The position numbers and the translations under genes are program-made. Below are positions 9,803 to 20,863 of a DNA stretch of 64,000 nt, piece after piece. The notes beneath the pieces were generated by a model. It ran no database searches and was not told where the DNA came from. It was given only the letters and a program-made list of their open reading frames with translations. Source of the DNA: Caenorhabditis remanei (lineage: Eukaryota > Nematoda > Chromadorea > Rhabditida > Rhabditidae); contig NC_071329.1 in the NCBI RefSeq assembly GCF_010183535.1, forward strand, positions 13,764,001 through 13,828,000, read 5' to 3'. The first letter of the stretch is position 1. Each line of letters opens with the position of its first letter.

Positions 9803-11585
9803 ATGGATTTAAATTTTCAAAGTAAGCTCTCAATATATCATTTTCTCTTATTCATTTTATTCTCATCAAAACAATGGATCATCAGCGTTGGGCAGATATT
9901 GATCTTGGTGTTTTGAGTGTTCCCCTTCTCGTAAACTCATCTAGATAATTTTTAGATTTTGAAAATGTGAACTCCACCAACGAGCAATCTGGAGCTTTCG
10001 GTGGAAATATTGGAGATCGAAACAACGTAAGTTGTACTAAATAGGTCTACGAACTGTAAACTCCAATGTTCAGCTCGTCGGATCCGGTGCTTCTTTGTCG
10101 GCTCCGTCAGGAGGAGTGTTCGACGACTCCCAATCTTCCACATCAACAAGAAAAGGAAATTTTTTCTCTTTCGAATACTATCAGCAATTCTTCGATGTGG
10201 AGACAGATCAAGTTATTAAACGCCTTTTGAACAGTGTCGTTCCCACCCACCGAAACTATATCCAAGATTTCCTCCAGCCCATTCCTGATTTGTGGGGGCC
10301 ATTCTGGGTGTCAGTGACGTTGGTTTTTGCCATCGGAATCTTTGGAAATTTGGCCCAGTTCATTGAAAATGATGGAGCCAAAGGAACATATGGTTCGGAT
10401 TTCCGAATGGTTACTTCTGCTTCCACTCTCATTTTCCTGTATGTTGTCATTGTCCCACTTCTACTCTACGGTCTTCTCTGGAATCGCCGTAGCGAGCTTC
10501 TCCACCCATACGTGGATCTCGTCTGTCTCTATGGGTATTCATTGACCATATTTATTCCAGTCACGGTCAGATTTTTTGTATCACAACCTTCTAAAACAAT
10601 GGTTTTGTATTTCAGTTCTTGTGGATTATTGACATTGGATGGTTCCGTTGGGCTCTCATCTTCATGTCTGTTGGACTCTCGGGGACAGTTTTGGCTCGTG
10701 CCATCTGGCCAGCCGTTCAAAATGACGTTAATAAAATGGCAAGGAACTGTTTTATGTTTCCAATCATACATTTTCAATTACAGGTTGCATTCGGAACAAT
10801 AATCACTGTTGTCGTGCTTCACTTCCTCCTCGCCTTCACTTTCAAGGTTTATTTCTTTGACTCGATGCACACCTAATTTCACTTTATGTTCATTCCAACC
10901 TCTTCTGGCCATCTGTCTCTGTAAATTCTCTAATACAATAATTTATTTTTCTTTTGCTTCAAAACTGGGCGTTTTTGGTTTCCAAAACAAATAAATATTC
11001 CATCCTTGAAAAGATTTATTTTCGAAATTACTGATCTTTGTCTGAAAACAAACGTCTGAAATTTCAGGAGTTCTACTTCGATGCAATGCATCCGGCCAAG
11101 TCGGTTGTTCCAATCTCCCCAACTGAAGCTCCACTGGATATCACTACAGCTGCGATGATTCAAAATGCAACGGTATCATCAAATCAAACAAAAGAAGCAC
11201 CTGAAGCACCGAATATGATTGCGAACGAGGTTGGAATAGAGGAAATAATTTTAATTAACACATTTTTCAGGGGACGACTCTCGAACCGACAACAAAAACA
11301 GTAAAAAATGACAAAAAGAGAGATTCTGCAGAAGTGGTAAAGAGTATTATATTATAACATTTAAGTAGTTTTTGTGGTTTTCAGACGAAAGAAGACAAGG
11401 AATCAACACGGAATGAAACGTCGACAGAACCAAGCCACACAGTTGGAACCAAAGATGAGAAAGTTGATTTGAAACCGGCGAACACAACTGTGAAACCTAC
11501 GGAGAAGGCGACGTTAGCAACTGCTGTGAAATCAGAAGCGACTACAGTCTCTGAGACGACGAATTCTACTGAAATACCCAAATAA
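9803..11585 (+). CDS. YIPF1/YIPF2-like Yip1-domain Golgi membrane protein
   Basis: A Yip1-domain protein of Golgi/early secretory membranes that interacts with Rab and other Yip proteins. Eight exons (9803-9821, 9956-10026, 10074-10565, 10616-10738, 10784-10846, 11068-11229, 11271-11336, 11385-11585) give 398 residues. Family matches: FFSFEYYQQFFDVETDQV, NPDLxGPFW-like IPDLWGPFWVSVTLVFAIGI, YGYSLTIFIPVT, and ARAIWPAVQNDV. Five hydrophobic segments lie in residues about 100-290. Intron 4 (10739-10783) starts with GC, length 45 and in frame, so retention would be silent to the frame. Reading past exon 5 gives a short end VYFFDSMHT at 10876 that mirrors the start of exon 6 (EFYFDAMHP). Exons 6-8 add a Thr/Glu/Lys-rich tail of about 140 residues absent from vertebrate YIPF1. 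The gap from the upstream gene (about 350 bp) fits an operon. Confidence 0.92.
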
Positions 11586-11967
11586 ATATATCGAGCATTT
11601 TGTATTTAATACTAATTTTCGAATTTCTGACACGTTTTGCCATGCTTTACCATTTTTTCATAACCAAATTAGCATAATTCCCATGTCCGGAATGAAAACA
11701 TATTCTTTGCTTGAACACTTCACTTTCTCCCTGTAAATTGTATGTTCGTGAAAACTCTCTTCCCGTTATTCCCCGTTATGTGATATCATGTGATACATTT
11801 CGCAGCAGTCATTGAGAATGAATAATTGTGATTGTTACGGCAATTTTCTTTTCAAAAATAAGAAATTATTTGGTTGAAATCAAAGTCTTTGTTGCCGCCA
11901 CGTTTTTTACGGAACAATTTATAATTAAAAATTGCCTTTTTTTCAGACTGACACATACTCGATCAAT

Positions 11968-12707
11968 ATGGAACAATATGAGCACTTTTATAGTCCACAG
12001 CACTGCTTCGTATATTTCCCGATAATTCCTAGACGAAACAGTCCCGCACGAAAAGAACTGGACGCGTATTCTCGATATATGATGGATTTGATGATTCAGT
12101 TTCATGGATTACCGGTCATACAAAGATCTCCTCGTGAACAGCGAAATTTGGCACGGGTTATGACATTCTATGAGCACGAATTGTCATATCTTCATCAGTT
12201 TGATGCGAAAAATTACAACTTTGAACAGGAAGAGGAGAAGAAAATTGAGAACATTGACACCAATCAAGTCGAAACGAAAGAAGCAAATTCGGCCGAGCTT
12301 GCAAACCCAGAGTCCGAGATCCCATTCGACAATGTGTTTGCGAAGCTCATCAATTCTGGACTTAACAAACAAGTTGACGCGGAGAGTCAAGACACAAAGC
12401 CAGGGAATTCAGGCGGAGATGAATCTGAGCTAACTGTTAGCACTGAACATGTGAAGGCATTCGATACGGAACCGAAAACTTCAGACAACAGAACGAACTC
12501 ATACTCACTGTTGTCGTCTTTACTTGAAGAATCTTTCGAAGCGTCTTGGGTAACAAATTCCGAAGGTAAATCCAATAAATATCGTAAATATCCTTACCAA
12601 TCTACACAGTTTTACTTTCAGATAACTGGTCGAAGCCGTCGTTGAAAACTCACCTGGTACCAAATCCAGCATTCTGTCCTCATTCCGACATGGCAAAAGA
12701 CGATTAA
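11968..12707 (+). CDS. Unrecognised acidic protein
   Basis: Exons 11968-12565 and 12622-12707 give 227 residues. I do not recognise the family. The first 75 residues are compact and may fold (YFPIIPRRNSPARKELDAYS, then FHGLPVIQRSPREQRNLARV); the middle is acidic, low-complexity and rich in Glu, Asn and Ser; the last exon encodes KTHLVPNPAFCPHSDM. No signal peptide, membrane segment or known motif is seen. The ATG lies 21 nt after the acceptor CCTTTTTTTTCAG, and the gene starts about 380 bp after the YIPF-like stop on the same strand, so it may be the third member of an operon with the ZRANB2-like and YIPF-like genes. That is inference from spacing. Confidence 0.75.
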
Positions 12708-12913
12708 TGTAATTGTTGTAATCATCGTTCCATCAAACAATCGTGCTGCACATAATATACTATTTCTCATTCAATTCAACAGTATAACTGTCTATTCACT
12801 TTTGATTAATTTTTGAACTCGAATTTATTATTTGTATTGAATTGTTCCATGCTATATGAATCCTAATGAATCGTTACTAAAATAAAATTAGGAAAAATTT
12901 AGGAAAAAACAAT

Positions 12914-12984
12914 TGCATCGACCGGGAATCGAACCCGGGCCGCCCGCGTGGCAGGCGAGCATTCTACCACTGAACCACCGATGC
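12914..12984 (-). tRNA. tRNA-Gly (GCC)
   Basis: A 71-nt cloverleaf on the minus strand: acceptor GCATCGG pairing with CCGATGC-type 3' end, D-arm TGGTTCAGTGGTAGA (A box), anticodon loop CTGCCAC with anticodon GCC, and T-arm GGTTCGATTCC (B box). A T6 run just downstream on the minus strand (12904-12909 region) is a pol III terminator. It is divergent from an identical gene 175 bp away. Confidence 0.97.
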
Positions 12985-13159
12985 TTGAAAGTGATTGCAT
13001 TACCAGTTAGATATCATTTCTGATGACACGGAACTGATACTGGCCGAAAACAAACAAAACCACATCGAATATAAATAAACTGGTAGCCGAATGGTTATTC
13101 ATTTCTCCGAAGAAGAAATAAACTTGTTATCAAAGCAAAGAGAAGAATGTATTTTCGAA

Positions 13160-13230
13160 GCATCGGTGGTTCAGTGGTAGAATGCTCGCCTGCCACGCGG
13201 GCGGCCCGGGTTCGATTCCCGGTCGATGCA
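13160..13230 (+). tRNA. tRNA-Gly (GCC)
   Basis: Identical in sequence to the minus-strand copy at 12914-12984 but in the opposite orientation, with the same A box, anticodon GCC and B box. A T5 run at 13234-13238 is the likely pol III terminator. The 3' end TTCCCGGTCGATGCA plus the added CCA is complementary to the primer-binding site of the BEL/Pao element at 24118-28905. Confidence 0.97.
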
Positions 13231-13238
13231 ACTCTTTT

Positions 13239-13732
13239 TGAAGAATGCATTCCTTCTTCCCATCTGCTTTCTCCATTTTTTCTTTTTTCTCATCTTTCTA
13301 TTTTCTCTCTCGCCGTATCTCTCTGTGCGAGTGTCCTCTAGCTGCAGCGGAGGGTTACGCTGTTGTCGCTGCCTCTCTCAACGAGTTTTTGTCCGTGTGT
13401 CACCAGTGAAAACAGTGCGGGAGACGAAGAGAAATAGAGAAAGACCGCTTAGAAATGATCGCACGCGCTATGTGGCGTATGTATAAAGGCGCTAGCGATC
13501 TGTGTCTCTTCGTTTCTTACGGAGCTGACCACGCTCGTACGCACAACGTTCTCTCTCATTTGTTTTCGTTTCCTTGCATGCAGTCGTCTGTCATGCATTT
13601 TCCGTCACTTTCGCAAATTCTTATATCAAACGCATCTAGAAAACGAGATAGTTGAATTATTACCGTACATCTTATATTAACATAACAGTTACATAACAGT
13701 TAAAAGAAACAAAACAATTGATATTATTGAAG
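13239..13732. other. Pyrimidine-rich non-coding stretch with TATA-like site
   Basis: C/T-rich sequence with open frames that look like chance. A TATAAAGGC lies at 13482-13490 in a GC-rich patch, but no gene starts downstream on the plus strand; the next gene is on the minus strand and ends here. No function assigned. Confidence 0.4.
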
Positions 13733-15495
13733 CTACATTTGAGAATGCCATAAAGCGCTCGGTTGGTTATAGAGTGTTGAATAGTTCTGTTGGGTGCAAA
13801 CGGGTGGAAAATGTGGTTGTAAATATTGAGGCAGATCTGTAAAGTTTCGTTTGTTTTGTGGGGTCAACGTTTCTATATCTCACCTGACCGAATTGACATC
13901 GGTTGTTGGTATTGCATAGGATACTGATACTGATGTTGCAATGGATACGGTTGCTGCATCTGAACCTGTGGTTGCTGAGCGGTCCGTGGAACAAACGGTG
14001 TATTCGGAGGAATATCTCCCACTTTCATACAAATCAAGTGTTTCGCATGTTCCACCTGAACATCTGATCCTCGAATAACAAAAGTTTTCTCATGTGGATC
14101 TTTTCCCGTTTCTCGTGAGAGCTCACAATGAGCACCACTCTCTGCGTTGATCTGTTTGATGACTTCTCCGCCTCGTCCGATTACTAATCCAACTTTTGAG
14201 GTGGGAATAGACATGTAGAATACCTGAAAGGTTTTGGGTTTATTAGCTCGCCATAGTTCTTGCAACTGCGCTCCACCGAAATGGCCTTGAAAAATGTATA
14301 CTTTTCTCTGAGTCTCTCAATTTCGCACACAATTTTCTTCGGTTTCGGTAGAGCGCGGTTGTAAGAAGTGTACCGTGATAATACATTTCTCAAAAATTTA
14401 TAAAATCTTACCGCAACCGATGTGTTCTTTAGTGGGTTGGTAGAATCAACAATTTCTTTTAAAAGATGAGCAGCAACTGTTACAGAACTTGTCTTTCCCA
14501 TGAGCATTAACGATCGTTCCATTAGACTCGGATCATCATCAGGCATGAATTGAATCTTAGTTTTAGTCTCATCCATTATTTTCTTAATAGACTGTCCCTT
14601 AACTCCAATAATCTTTCCAACACTACTACGTGGAACTTTCACTAGCAAAGACATAGTCGCCAAAGAACCATTTCCAACCATCGTCGCAGGTGAATCGTAT
14701 TCATTTGCAATAACATCGGCAACCAATTTTTTAGCGTATTCTACAGCTTTTTGGTCACCAGTGATCATCAGCGACTTTGTATTGTTCGCCAAGTTGTGAT
14801 CTTGCGATAGCAACATGAAGCAATTGGACAAAGCCTGTAAAGAGTAGTTAATTTCAAAATGTTGTTTTTTTGACAAACTCACCCGAAGGTTTCGCATTGT
14901 TTCTCCTCCTTTACCAATGACAAGTCCACATTTATTTGCTGGAATCGGAATTGTAATTTTGTAATTAGATATATTTGAATGGGACGAATCAGTTGAATAA
15001 CGATTAACTGCGGCGCGAGAAATCGTTTCATCGATACATTTCTTCGCGCATTCGACATTTTCTGGAGTTCCCACAATTTCCACCATTCTGTAGCCATTAA
15101 TCGGCAAGTCGACTATAACTTGTAATTGGCATTGCGATATTTGAGAGATTGACATAATTTCGGTTCCATTTCGGCCAATTACTGAAACGAGAAAATAAAC
15201 TATTTACTTTGAATATAGCGTTTTTTACCTAATCCTGCGCAATTTTCTGGAATTGGGTGCTCAATTCTGATGACGGCGTTCTGTTTTTCTATTCCCTGAG
15301 GATAAGAATATTGTTTCCAGCGTTTTGGAGCTAAAAACATTGAATTTTATCTAGTTTAGTCTTTTTTAAACTCTTACACTCGTCAGATCCATCGGAATAG
15401 TCGTCATGCGCTCGTTTCGCTGAAGATCGCTGAAGAAATGTATATTTTTTTCGAATGAAAAAAGATAAACTATTTACCTGTTCAAAATAGCTCAT
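13733..15495 (-). CDS. Four-KH-domain RNA/ssDNA-binding protein (FUBP/KHSRP-like)
   Basis: A 445-residue protein in seven exons: 15478-15495, 15378-15429, 15229-15330, 14883-15181, 14412-14834, 13884-14223 and 13733-13836. It has four KH domains, the FUBP layout, each with its GxxG loop: GRNG (residues 60-63), GKGG (147-150), GVKG (234-237) and GRGG (314-317). The tail is Gln/Pro/Tyr-rich (QMQQPYPLQHQYQYPMQYQQ), like the low-complexity C terminus of FUBP proteins. A short basic/acidic N terminus (KRAHDDYSDGSDE) precedes KH1. The family acts in mRNA stability, splicing and transcription control; the role here is inferred. The intron before exon 6 carries MITE M3. The ATG is set by the in-frame 6-codon first exon. 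Confidence 0.88.
14243..14381. repeat. MITE copy M3 (139 bp)
   Basis: It starts TTAGCTCGCC and ends CGTGATAA, with TA flanks at 14241-14242 and 14382-14383. It fills most of the penultimate-to-last-but-one intron of the KH-domain gene. Confidence 0.85.
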
Positions 15496-15741
15496 TTTCA
15501 ACTCGTAAATGAAGAAAAATGAGAAAAAAAGTTCGAAAAATTAATTGTAGCTTCGCCGGAATTACGGAGTGTCGTTGCAACTCTAACTTTTCAAGAAGCC
15601 ACGCCCCTTTCATTTTATGTCTCTTTTAAAACAAATTCCATTTTTTCTTTGAGTCTCCTGGATTCAAAAATGTGCGTGAATGAAGAAACAGTGATGGTAT
15701 TACTGTCGCGTTCTCTGCGTCTCTCGTAATTCTCCACTCTC

Positions 15742-15879
15742 TTAGCTCCGCACAGTTCTTTCAACTGCGCTCCACCGAAATGCCTCTAAAAATGTATATT
15801 TTTCTCTGAGTCTCTCAATTTCGCTCACAATTTTCTTCGGTTTCAGTAGAGCGCGGTTTTTAAAAGCGTGCCGCGCTAA
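15742..15879. repeat. MITE copy M4 (138 bp)
   Basis: It starts TTAGCTCCGC and ends GCGCTAA followed by TA; the left TA has changed to CT. It lies between the divergent KH-domain and lin-8 genes, about 90 bp before the lin-8 trans-splice acceptor. Confidence 0.85.
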
Positions 15880-15965
15880 TAGCTTCTCCAATCTACTCGA
15901 CACATCTTAATTTTCTCTTCTTTCCTACTCTACTATTCTTTCTAAGCAAATAAATTTTCAGAACA

Positions 15966-17129
15966 ATGTCACACGGCAGCTCTTCCACTCCTCCAATAGC
16001 CTACCACAAGCTTCCTCCACTCCTCCCTCTTCCTACTCTTCCAGGACCCGATCCATCTCGAAAACTTGATTTCAAAGATTACTTGGAACTTTTGAAAGTT
16101 CCAGGATATCAGTTTGATGAGGTGGATCAATCAAATGAAGTTATGAAGAAAGTGGTACTCAGTGAAATTGAGAAACGTCCAGAAGTTTGGAGTTCAAGGA
16201 AAGGAAGCTCGATTCAGAAGACATTTCCGATGATAGCAGTTGCCACGTTTAAGAGAACAGGTGTCTTATTGTCGGGTGAGTTAAAAAATGTTCAGTCTGA
16301 ATTATTATTTGAAATTTCTTTCAGTTCCATCAATCAAATCAATCTACAAATGTGCCAAAGACAACCTTCGAAACCGTCTCCGAATCGCCATATGCCGCCA
16401 TAAACTCTCTCCTGAAGCCGTCGAAAAATACATGTGGAGATGGGATTTCTATGGATTCATTCGATTCTATCGGGAACATACTCAACACTGGGAAGCCGAA
16501 TTGTATAAAGAAATGGCTGGGGGTAATACTGGATACGTGGAGGAGGAGCCGAAGAGAAAGCAACAGAAGTTCGATCCAGAAGAAATTGATTTTGGGATTA
16601 CTGTAGAGGAGGAGCCATACGAAGATTTCGATTTGATTTATGATGAAAAGTGAGTATTGTAAACCATCACATTGGACCTTCCGTGTTTTTTCCAGACCTC
16701 TCGTTGAACAGAGCCCCTACCCGCAGGATCATTCTGATCTGATGTCCTACTTCCAATCCGGATTGCAATCCGCCAACACGAGTAACTTCTTGGAGAAGAT
16801 CAATTCAGCTGCCAGTACAAGTCAAAAAGAAACAAACAATGGAATGAGTGGAACTGATTGTGATAGTTCTTCGGTTTGTAATCACTGTCACCCAATTCAA
16901 AATTTTATTTTTCCTCTTGCAGACAGTGATTCCTCCGTCAGCATTGAACGACTTCTCGGAAGAATTAAAACAAATTGCGTATCAAGCCAATCGAATAGCC
17001 AGAGAGCAGCCAGAATCCATCAAGATTCTTCGTCGAACTCTTTTTGATGTCGTACTTGCTTTCGACGATAAGAAATACAAAAGTGCTGGCGAGTTGTACA
17101 GAGAGTTGGCTGAGAAGAACCCGAGATGA
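15966..17129 (+). CDS. lin-8: LIN-8 family protein, best lin-8 candidate
   Basis: A 339-residue nematode-specific protein in four exons: 15966-16275, 16325-16649, 16696-16873 and 16923-17129. It has the LIN-8 layout: a Pro-rich start (KLPPLLPLPTLPGPDPSRK), a conserved block (MKKVVLSEIEKRPEVWSS, then FKRTGVLLS), KCAKDNLRNRLRIAI, the aromatic motif MWRWDFYGFIRFYR, an acidic middle with VEEEPYEDF, and a conserved C-terminal helix region (ELKQIAYQANRIAREQPES, then RRTLFDVVLAFDDKKY). In C. elegans LIN-8 is a nuclear class A synMuv protein that antagonises Ras-dependent vulval induction and binds LIN-35/Rb. Orthology is supported by family match and synteny, both from memory. The ATG follows an acceptor TTTTCAG at 15960. 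An AATAAA lies at 17232-17237. Confidence 0.75.
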
Positions 17130-17344
17130 CTGTCAATTCGTTTTATCAATTATTTTCATTATTTATTGGTATCATATTTGATTACTGCACGCACGTACTG
17201 CATAAAGCTCATCATTTTATACTTTTTAACCAATAAACAGTAGTTCTACAGTATGATTTCGAATATTGCACATAGAAAACCGCGCACAGTGCTATGAGAA
17301 AACATCCCAGGGCGGCGTACTTTTGTTGCTCTGGCAACTCGATG

Positions 17345-17700
17345 TTAGTCTAATTAGACAACCGAAGTCTAATTAGACAGAATAGCAATCTAAATACAAT
17401 CTAGTTAGATTCGCTCGTTTTTAAAGTCTAATTAGACAGTTTTAAAGTCTAAATAGACAGTTTTAAAGTCTAATTAGACAGTTTTAAAGTCTAAATAGAC
17501 AGTTTTAAAGTCTAATTAGACAGTTTTAAGGTCTAAATAGACAGTTTTAAAGTCTAATTAGACAGTTTTAAGGTCTAAATAGACAGTTTTAAAGTCTAAT
17601 TAGACAGGCAAGTCTATTTAGATTGTATGTTAGTTGGATTAGACAAAATTGTAGTCTAATTAGACGAAATCGTAGACTAATTAGACTGTGCGTCAATCTA
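17345..17700. repeat. 21-bp tandem array of TCTAATTAGA palindromes
   Basis: The core at 17426-17607 is nine units with an exact 21-bp period, GTCTAATTAGACAGTTTTAAA, in which TAATTA and TAAATA versions alternate, so the true unit is a 42-bp dimer. Looser TCTAATTAGA copies flank it on both sides to about 17345 and 17700. It lies about 200 bp after the lin-8 gene. Confidence 0.9.
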
Positions 17701-17754
17701 ACTGGGTCGCGTTAGTCTCTAAATTTACTTGAATTAGATTAATATCGAGTTTCC

Positions 17755-17836
17755 TGAGTTGCAACCTGTGTTATTTATATCACAACTTGAGTTACTTTTA
17801 GCGCAACTTGTGTTACTCTTGTGGCGACTTTTGTTG
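17755..17836. repeat. Left part of a split minisatellite
   Basis: Degenerate units of about 24 bp built on CAACTTGTGTTACTTTTGTG. The same units resume at 19195, so an insertion of about 1.36 kb separates the two parts. Confidence 0.65.
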
Positions 17837-18215
17837 GCGAGCCTGCTTACAGCGGCGGGAGTCTACCTCACGGTAGGTCCGCTAGCTGCGACGAGAGATT
17901 TTGATAGGTCTCTCGCCTGTCTTTTTTATCAGACGGTGGGTTTGTGCAGAGGGTCGAGCTCAGGGAACATCATCACCCGAGTTGATTCCACCGGCATCAC
18001 TATTTGGTTAGGTGAGTTCTCCGCCAGGAGCCTCACGGCCTACGACTTTACCTTCGGGTTTGCCCCTCCAGCATCGGTCGGCATTCAACCTGCCACTCGT
18101 GTGTTCTTCCGGCCAGAGCTCTCTTTCAGATCGAGAGACAGAGACCTTCCAAACACTATGCCAGATCAGATCGTGGCAGGCTGAGCATCTGATATTACCG
18201 GCTATCAGGAAGCCT
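17837..18215. other. GC-richer unique segment, left of the foldback
   Basis: This segment is clearly richer in G and C than its surroundings and carries a 141-codon open frame (17759-18184) without recognisable homology and without splice structure. It is probably part of the inserted element rather than a gene. Confidence 0.4.
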
Positions 18216-19028
18216 TAAAATTTGGGCAAAAACTCATTGACTACACCTCTCAATGACTACATTGTCTCATTGACTACACATTCTCAATGACTACAAAGTC
18301 TCATTGACTTCATTTTTCTCAATGACTACACTTTTCTCATTGACTACACCACTCATTGACCACAAAATTTGAGGGATTCTCTCATTGACTACATCTCTCT
18401 GAAATACAGTCTACTAGACCATCTGAATTCATAACATATCTCAGAAGCCTTATCTTCCAAACAGGACCGGAAAAAGTAGCGGACTGACCAAATTAGGAAC
18501 GAGTTTTCACCATTCTCTTAGGCTTAGGTTTCTTAAAATTCGGAAAAGAATTGACAAAAACGAAAACCGATAATAACTGTTTTTGTCAAGTTTTTTTCCG
18601 AAATTCTAAGAAACCTAAGCCTAAGAGAATGGTGAAAACTGGTCCCCCTTAAGAATCACACAGATTGGATAAACTTTGTTCCTCTTTCAGCACACTGATT
18701 TGAAATCCCCGAATTTTTTTCTAGTTTTAGATATTGTACTGGCGAAAAATAATGTGAGACAGTCAGTGAGGGTGTGGCACATGCTCAAAGCTGACCAATC
18801 TTAACTTAAAAACTGCGAGTATCGCGTTCTCTTTGCCGAGTACTGTAGATGTAGTCAATGAGAGAATCCCTCGAATTTTGTAGTCAATGAGTGGTGTAGT
18901 CAATGAGAAAAGTGTAGTCATTGAGAGAAAAGAAGTCAATGAGACTTTGTAGTCATTGAGAATGTGTAGTCAATGAGACAATGTAGTCATTGAGAGGTGT
19001 AGTCAATGAGTTTTTGCCTAAAATTTGG
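18216..19028. repeat. Compound foldback with TCATTGACTACA minisatellite arms
   Basis: The outer arms (about 18216-18395 and 18850-19028) are inverted copies beginning AAAATTTGGGCAAAAACTC. Each arm is itself an array of TCTCATTGACTACA / CTCAATGACTACA units. A second inverted repeat is nested inside at 18502-18640, with arms starting AGTTTTCACCATTCTCTTA. No coding capacity is seen. Confidence 0.85.
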
Positions 19029-19194
19029 AGAGTGCAAAGGTCCCCACTTTGTTGTAAGCCTCTCAGTGGAGAAAAATAAAGGAATGCTTATATCCTCTTT
19101 TTCACCTAGGCTTACAAACTTGGGGTTTTGATCATCCTAACGACTTTTCTTCCCGAGGGAAAAAAACCGGGGTCAAAACTAACCACCCAAGCCC

Positions 19195-19530
19195 GAGTTA
19201 CCTCAAACTTGTGTAATTTGTATCACAACTTGAGTTACTTTTTGCGCAACTTGTAATGAATTTGTCCCAACTTGTGTTATTCTTGTGGCGACTTGTGTTA
19301 ATTTTGTCACAACTTGTATTCCTTCTCTTTTTACTTTTACGCAACTTACGTACCTTCTATTGTAACTTGTGTAACTTTTGTTGCAGCACCTGTTTTTTTT
19401 GCTCAACTTGTGTACATTCTGTTGCAACTTGTTCGGTTTTTCTTACAACTTGTGTTCCTTTTGTCGCAACTTGTGTTATTTGTATCACACCTTGAGTTAC
19501 TTTTGTCTTCTGCCGCAACTTGGGCTACTC
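19195..19530. repeat. Right part of the split minisatellite
   Basis: About 14 degenerate units built on AACTTGTGTTACTTTTGTCG and variants (GTGTAATTTGTATCAC, GTGTTATTCTTGTGGCG). It is the continuation of 17755-17836. Confidence 0.7.
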
Positions 19531-20863
19531 TTGTGTTTCTGTGATTCTCCAGTGAATGTCCGCATTGCTCACACAACTTTTTTCCATTCATTCTCTTCTT
19601 TTCGTTCTACTTCAACACTTTGGGTTTGTCTGCAGGTTCTGCAATTTTCGCTTTTTCTCCACCATAGAGTCTGCGTCAGTTGTTCTTCTGTCTTCACTTT
19701 GTTGTATCTTGTCTCTCTTTGCCCAGTTAGTTTTCATACGGCTTGCTGTCATCTTTCTTGCTTCTCAGCTGGTGAATCATATTCTCCTGTGTTGACTCCC
19801 ATCTGAACCAAATTTATAGTCGTTCAGTTTTTTCAATGAGTGAAAATGTTATGTCTCCCTATGGTGAGATGATGAACAACGCCAAATATGTAGACAGTGA
19901 GAATGAAAGTAGATTTAACTGCCATTAAGAATGAATACTGATGTCTTAAAACTGTTTCTGATTCCAGCGTTGTAACTGGCATATCTCACTCTACTACATC
20001 TCTTCAACCTTTTCCCCCACCATCCTACTGTATCATAGGAGATCTGCATTTTGTCGTGGGATGTGATCAACTCTATTCTTCTCCGTCTGCATCCTTCCTA
20101 ATTCAAACAATCTCTCTTTCCAACACGAGGTGGTCCTGCAGTTGTTTAACCTTCTCATTCTATTTAATCTAAGTCTCTCCTATTCTCCACACAGTTGACA
20201 CATGGCGAAGGTGACCTTCTTTTTTTTGTTGTCTGTTGACTGCAGTGGTTGCCTCCGCAAAGGTTACTACTTCTGCGTTCAATGCATCTTTTTTCTTCAC
20301 TTTGCGGTTAAAGGTGTAGTTCACAAGCTGTGTGAATTTGAGATAGCTTCTTGTCATCATCCGCGGCGTTCCATTAAACGAGAACTGAAGTAATTTTTAT
20401 TGCAGATTACGATTTTTCAGAGAATTTTAGGAAACTTTAATCATTGACTCATAATATAAGCAACTTATGCTAAAAATCGCTCTAAACGGCACAATTCCCG
20501 TTCTCCTGGCCCAAAAAGAGCCTTCGAGGAAGAGTTTATCAGCGCGGCCGTGTAGTCCTCTCGGACATCCAACAAGTTTTCTTCAAGGGAACCTCAAGGG
20601 GTCGCAAGTTTGGAATTGTTCCAACTTGCTACCAGGTATTAAGGACAGCTTGAATAGGCATATCCCAAAATTTTGTTTGTGCTCGTCACTTGCTTCTTCT
20701 CTATTTACTCCTTTCTTAACTCACTGCTTTCCCAAATACCTTATTTCAGCAGGGTTGAGGAAAATTCCGCTTACGCTGTTCGCTCAAAAATTTTCCATTC
20801 CGTCGTACCTCTTTTCCAAAACCGCATCCCGCTGAGTCTTGTTTTCAAGCATATTATTCCAGA
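19531..20863. other. Non-coding stretch, nothing recognised
   Basis: Pyrimidine-rich sequence with scattered chance open frames. No repeat family member, RNA gene or conserved protein fragment is seen. Its right end is the presumed promoter of the lin-8 paralog at 20864. Confidence 0.45.

Noticed and set aside
12914..13230. The two divergent tRNA-Gly genes considered as a foldback element
   Set aside because: The symmetry is limited to the tRNA genes themselves, and each has its own terminator, so they are an ordinary divergent tRNA pair.
17759..18184. 141-codon open frame in the GC-richer segment
   Set aside because: No homology, no start context or splice structure, and it begins in minisatellite sequence.
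19314..19806. Several long hydrophobic open frames on the plus strand
   Set aside because: They are translations of the degenerate AACTTGTGTTACTTT minisatellite and following pyrimidine-rich DNA.
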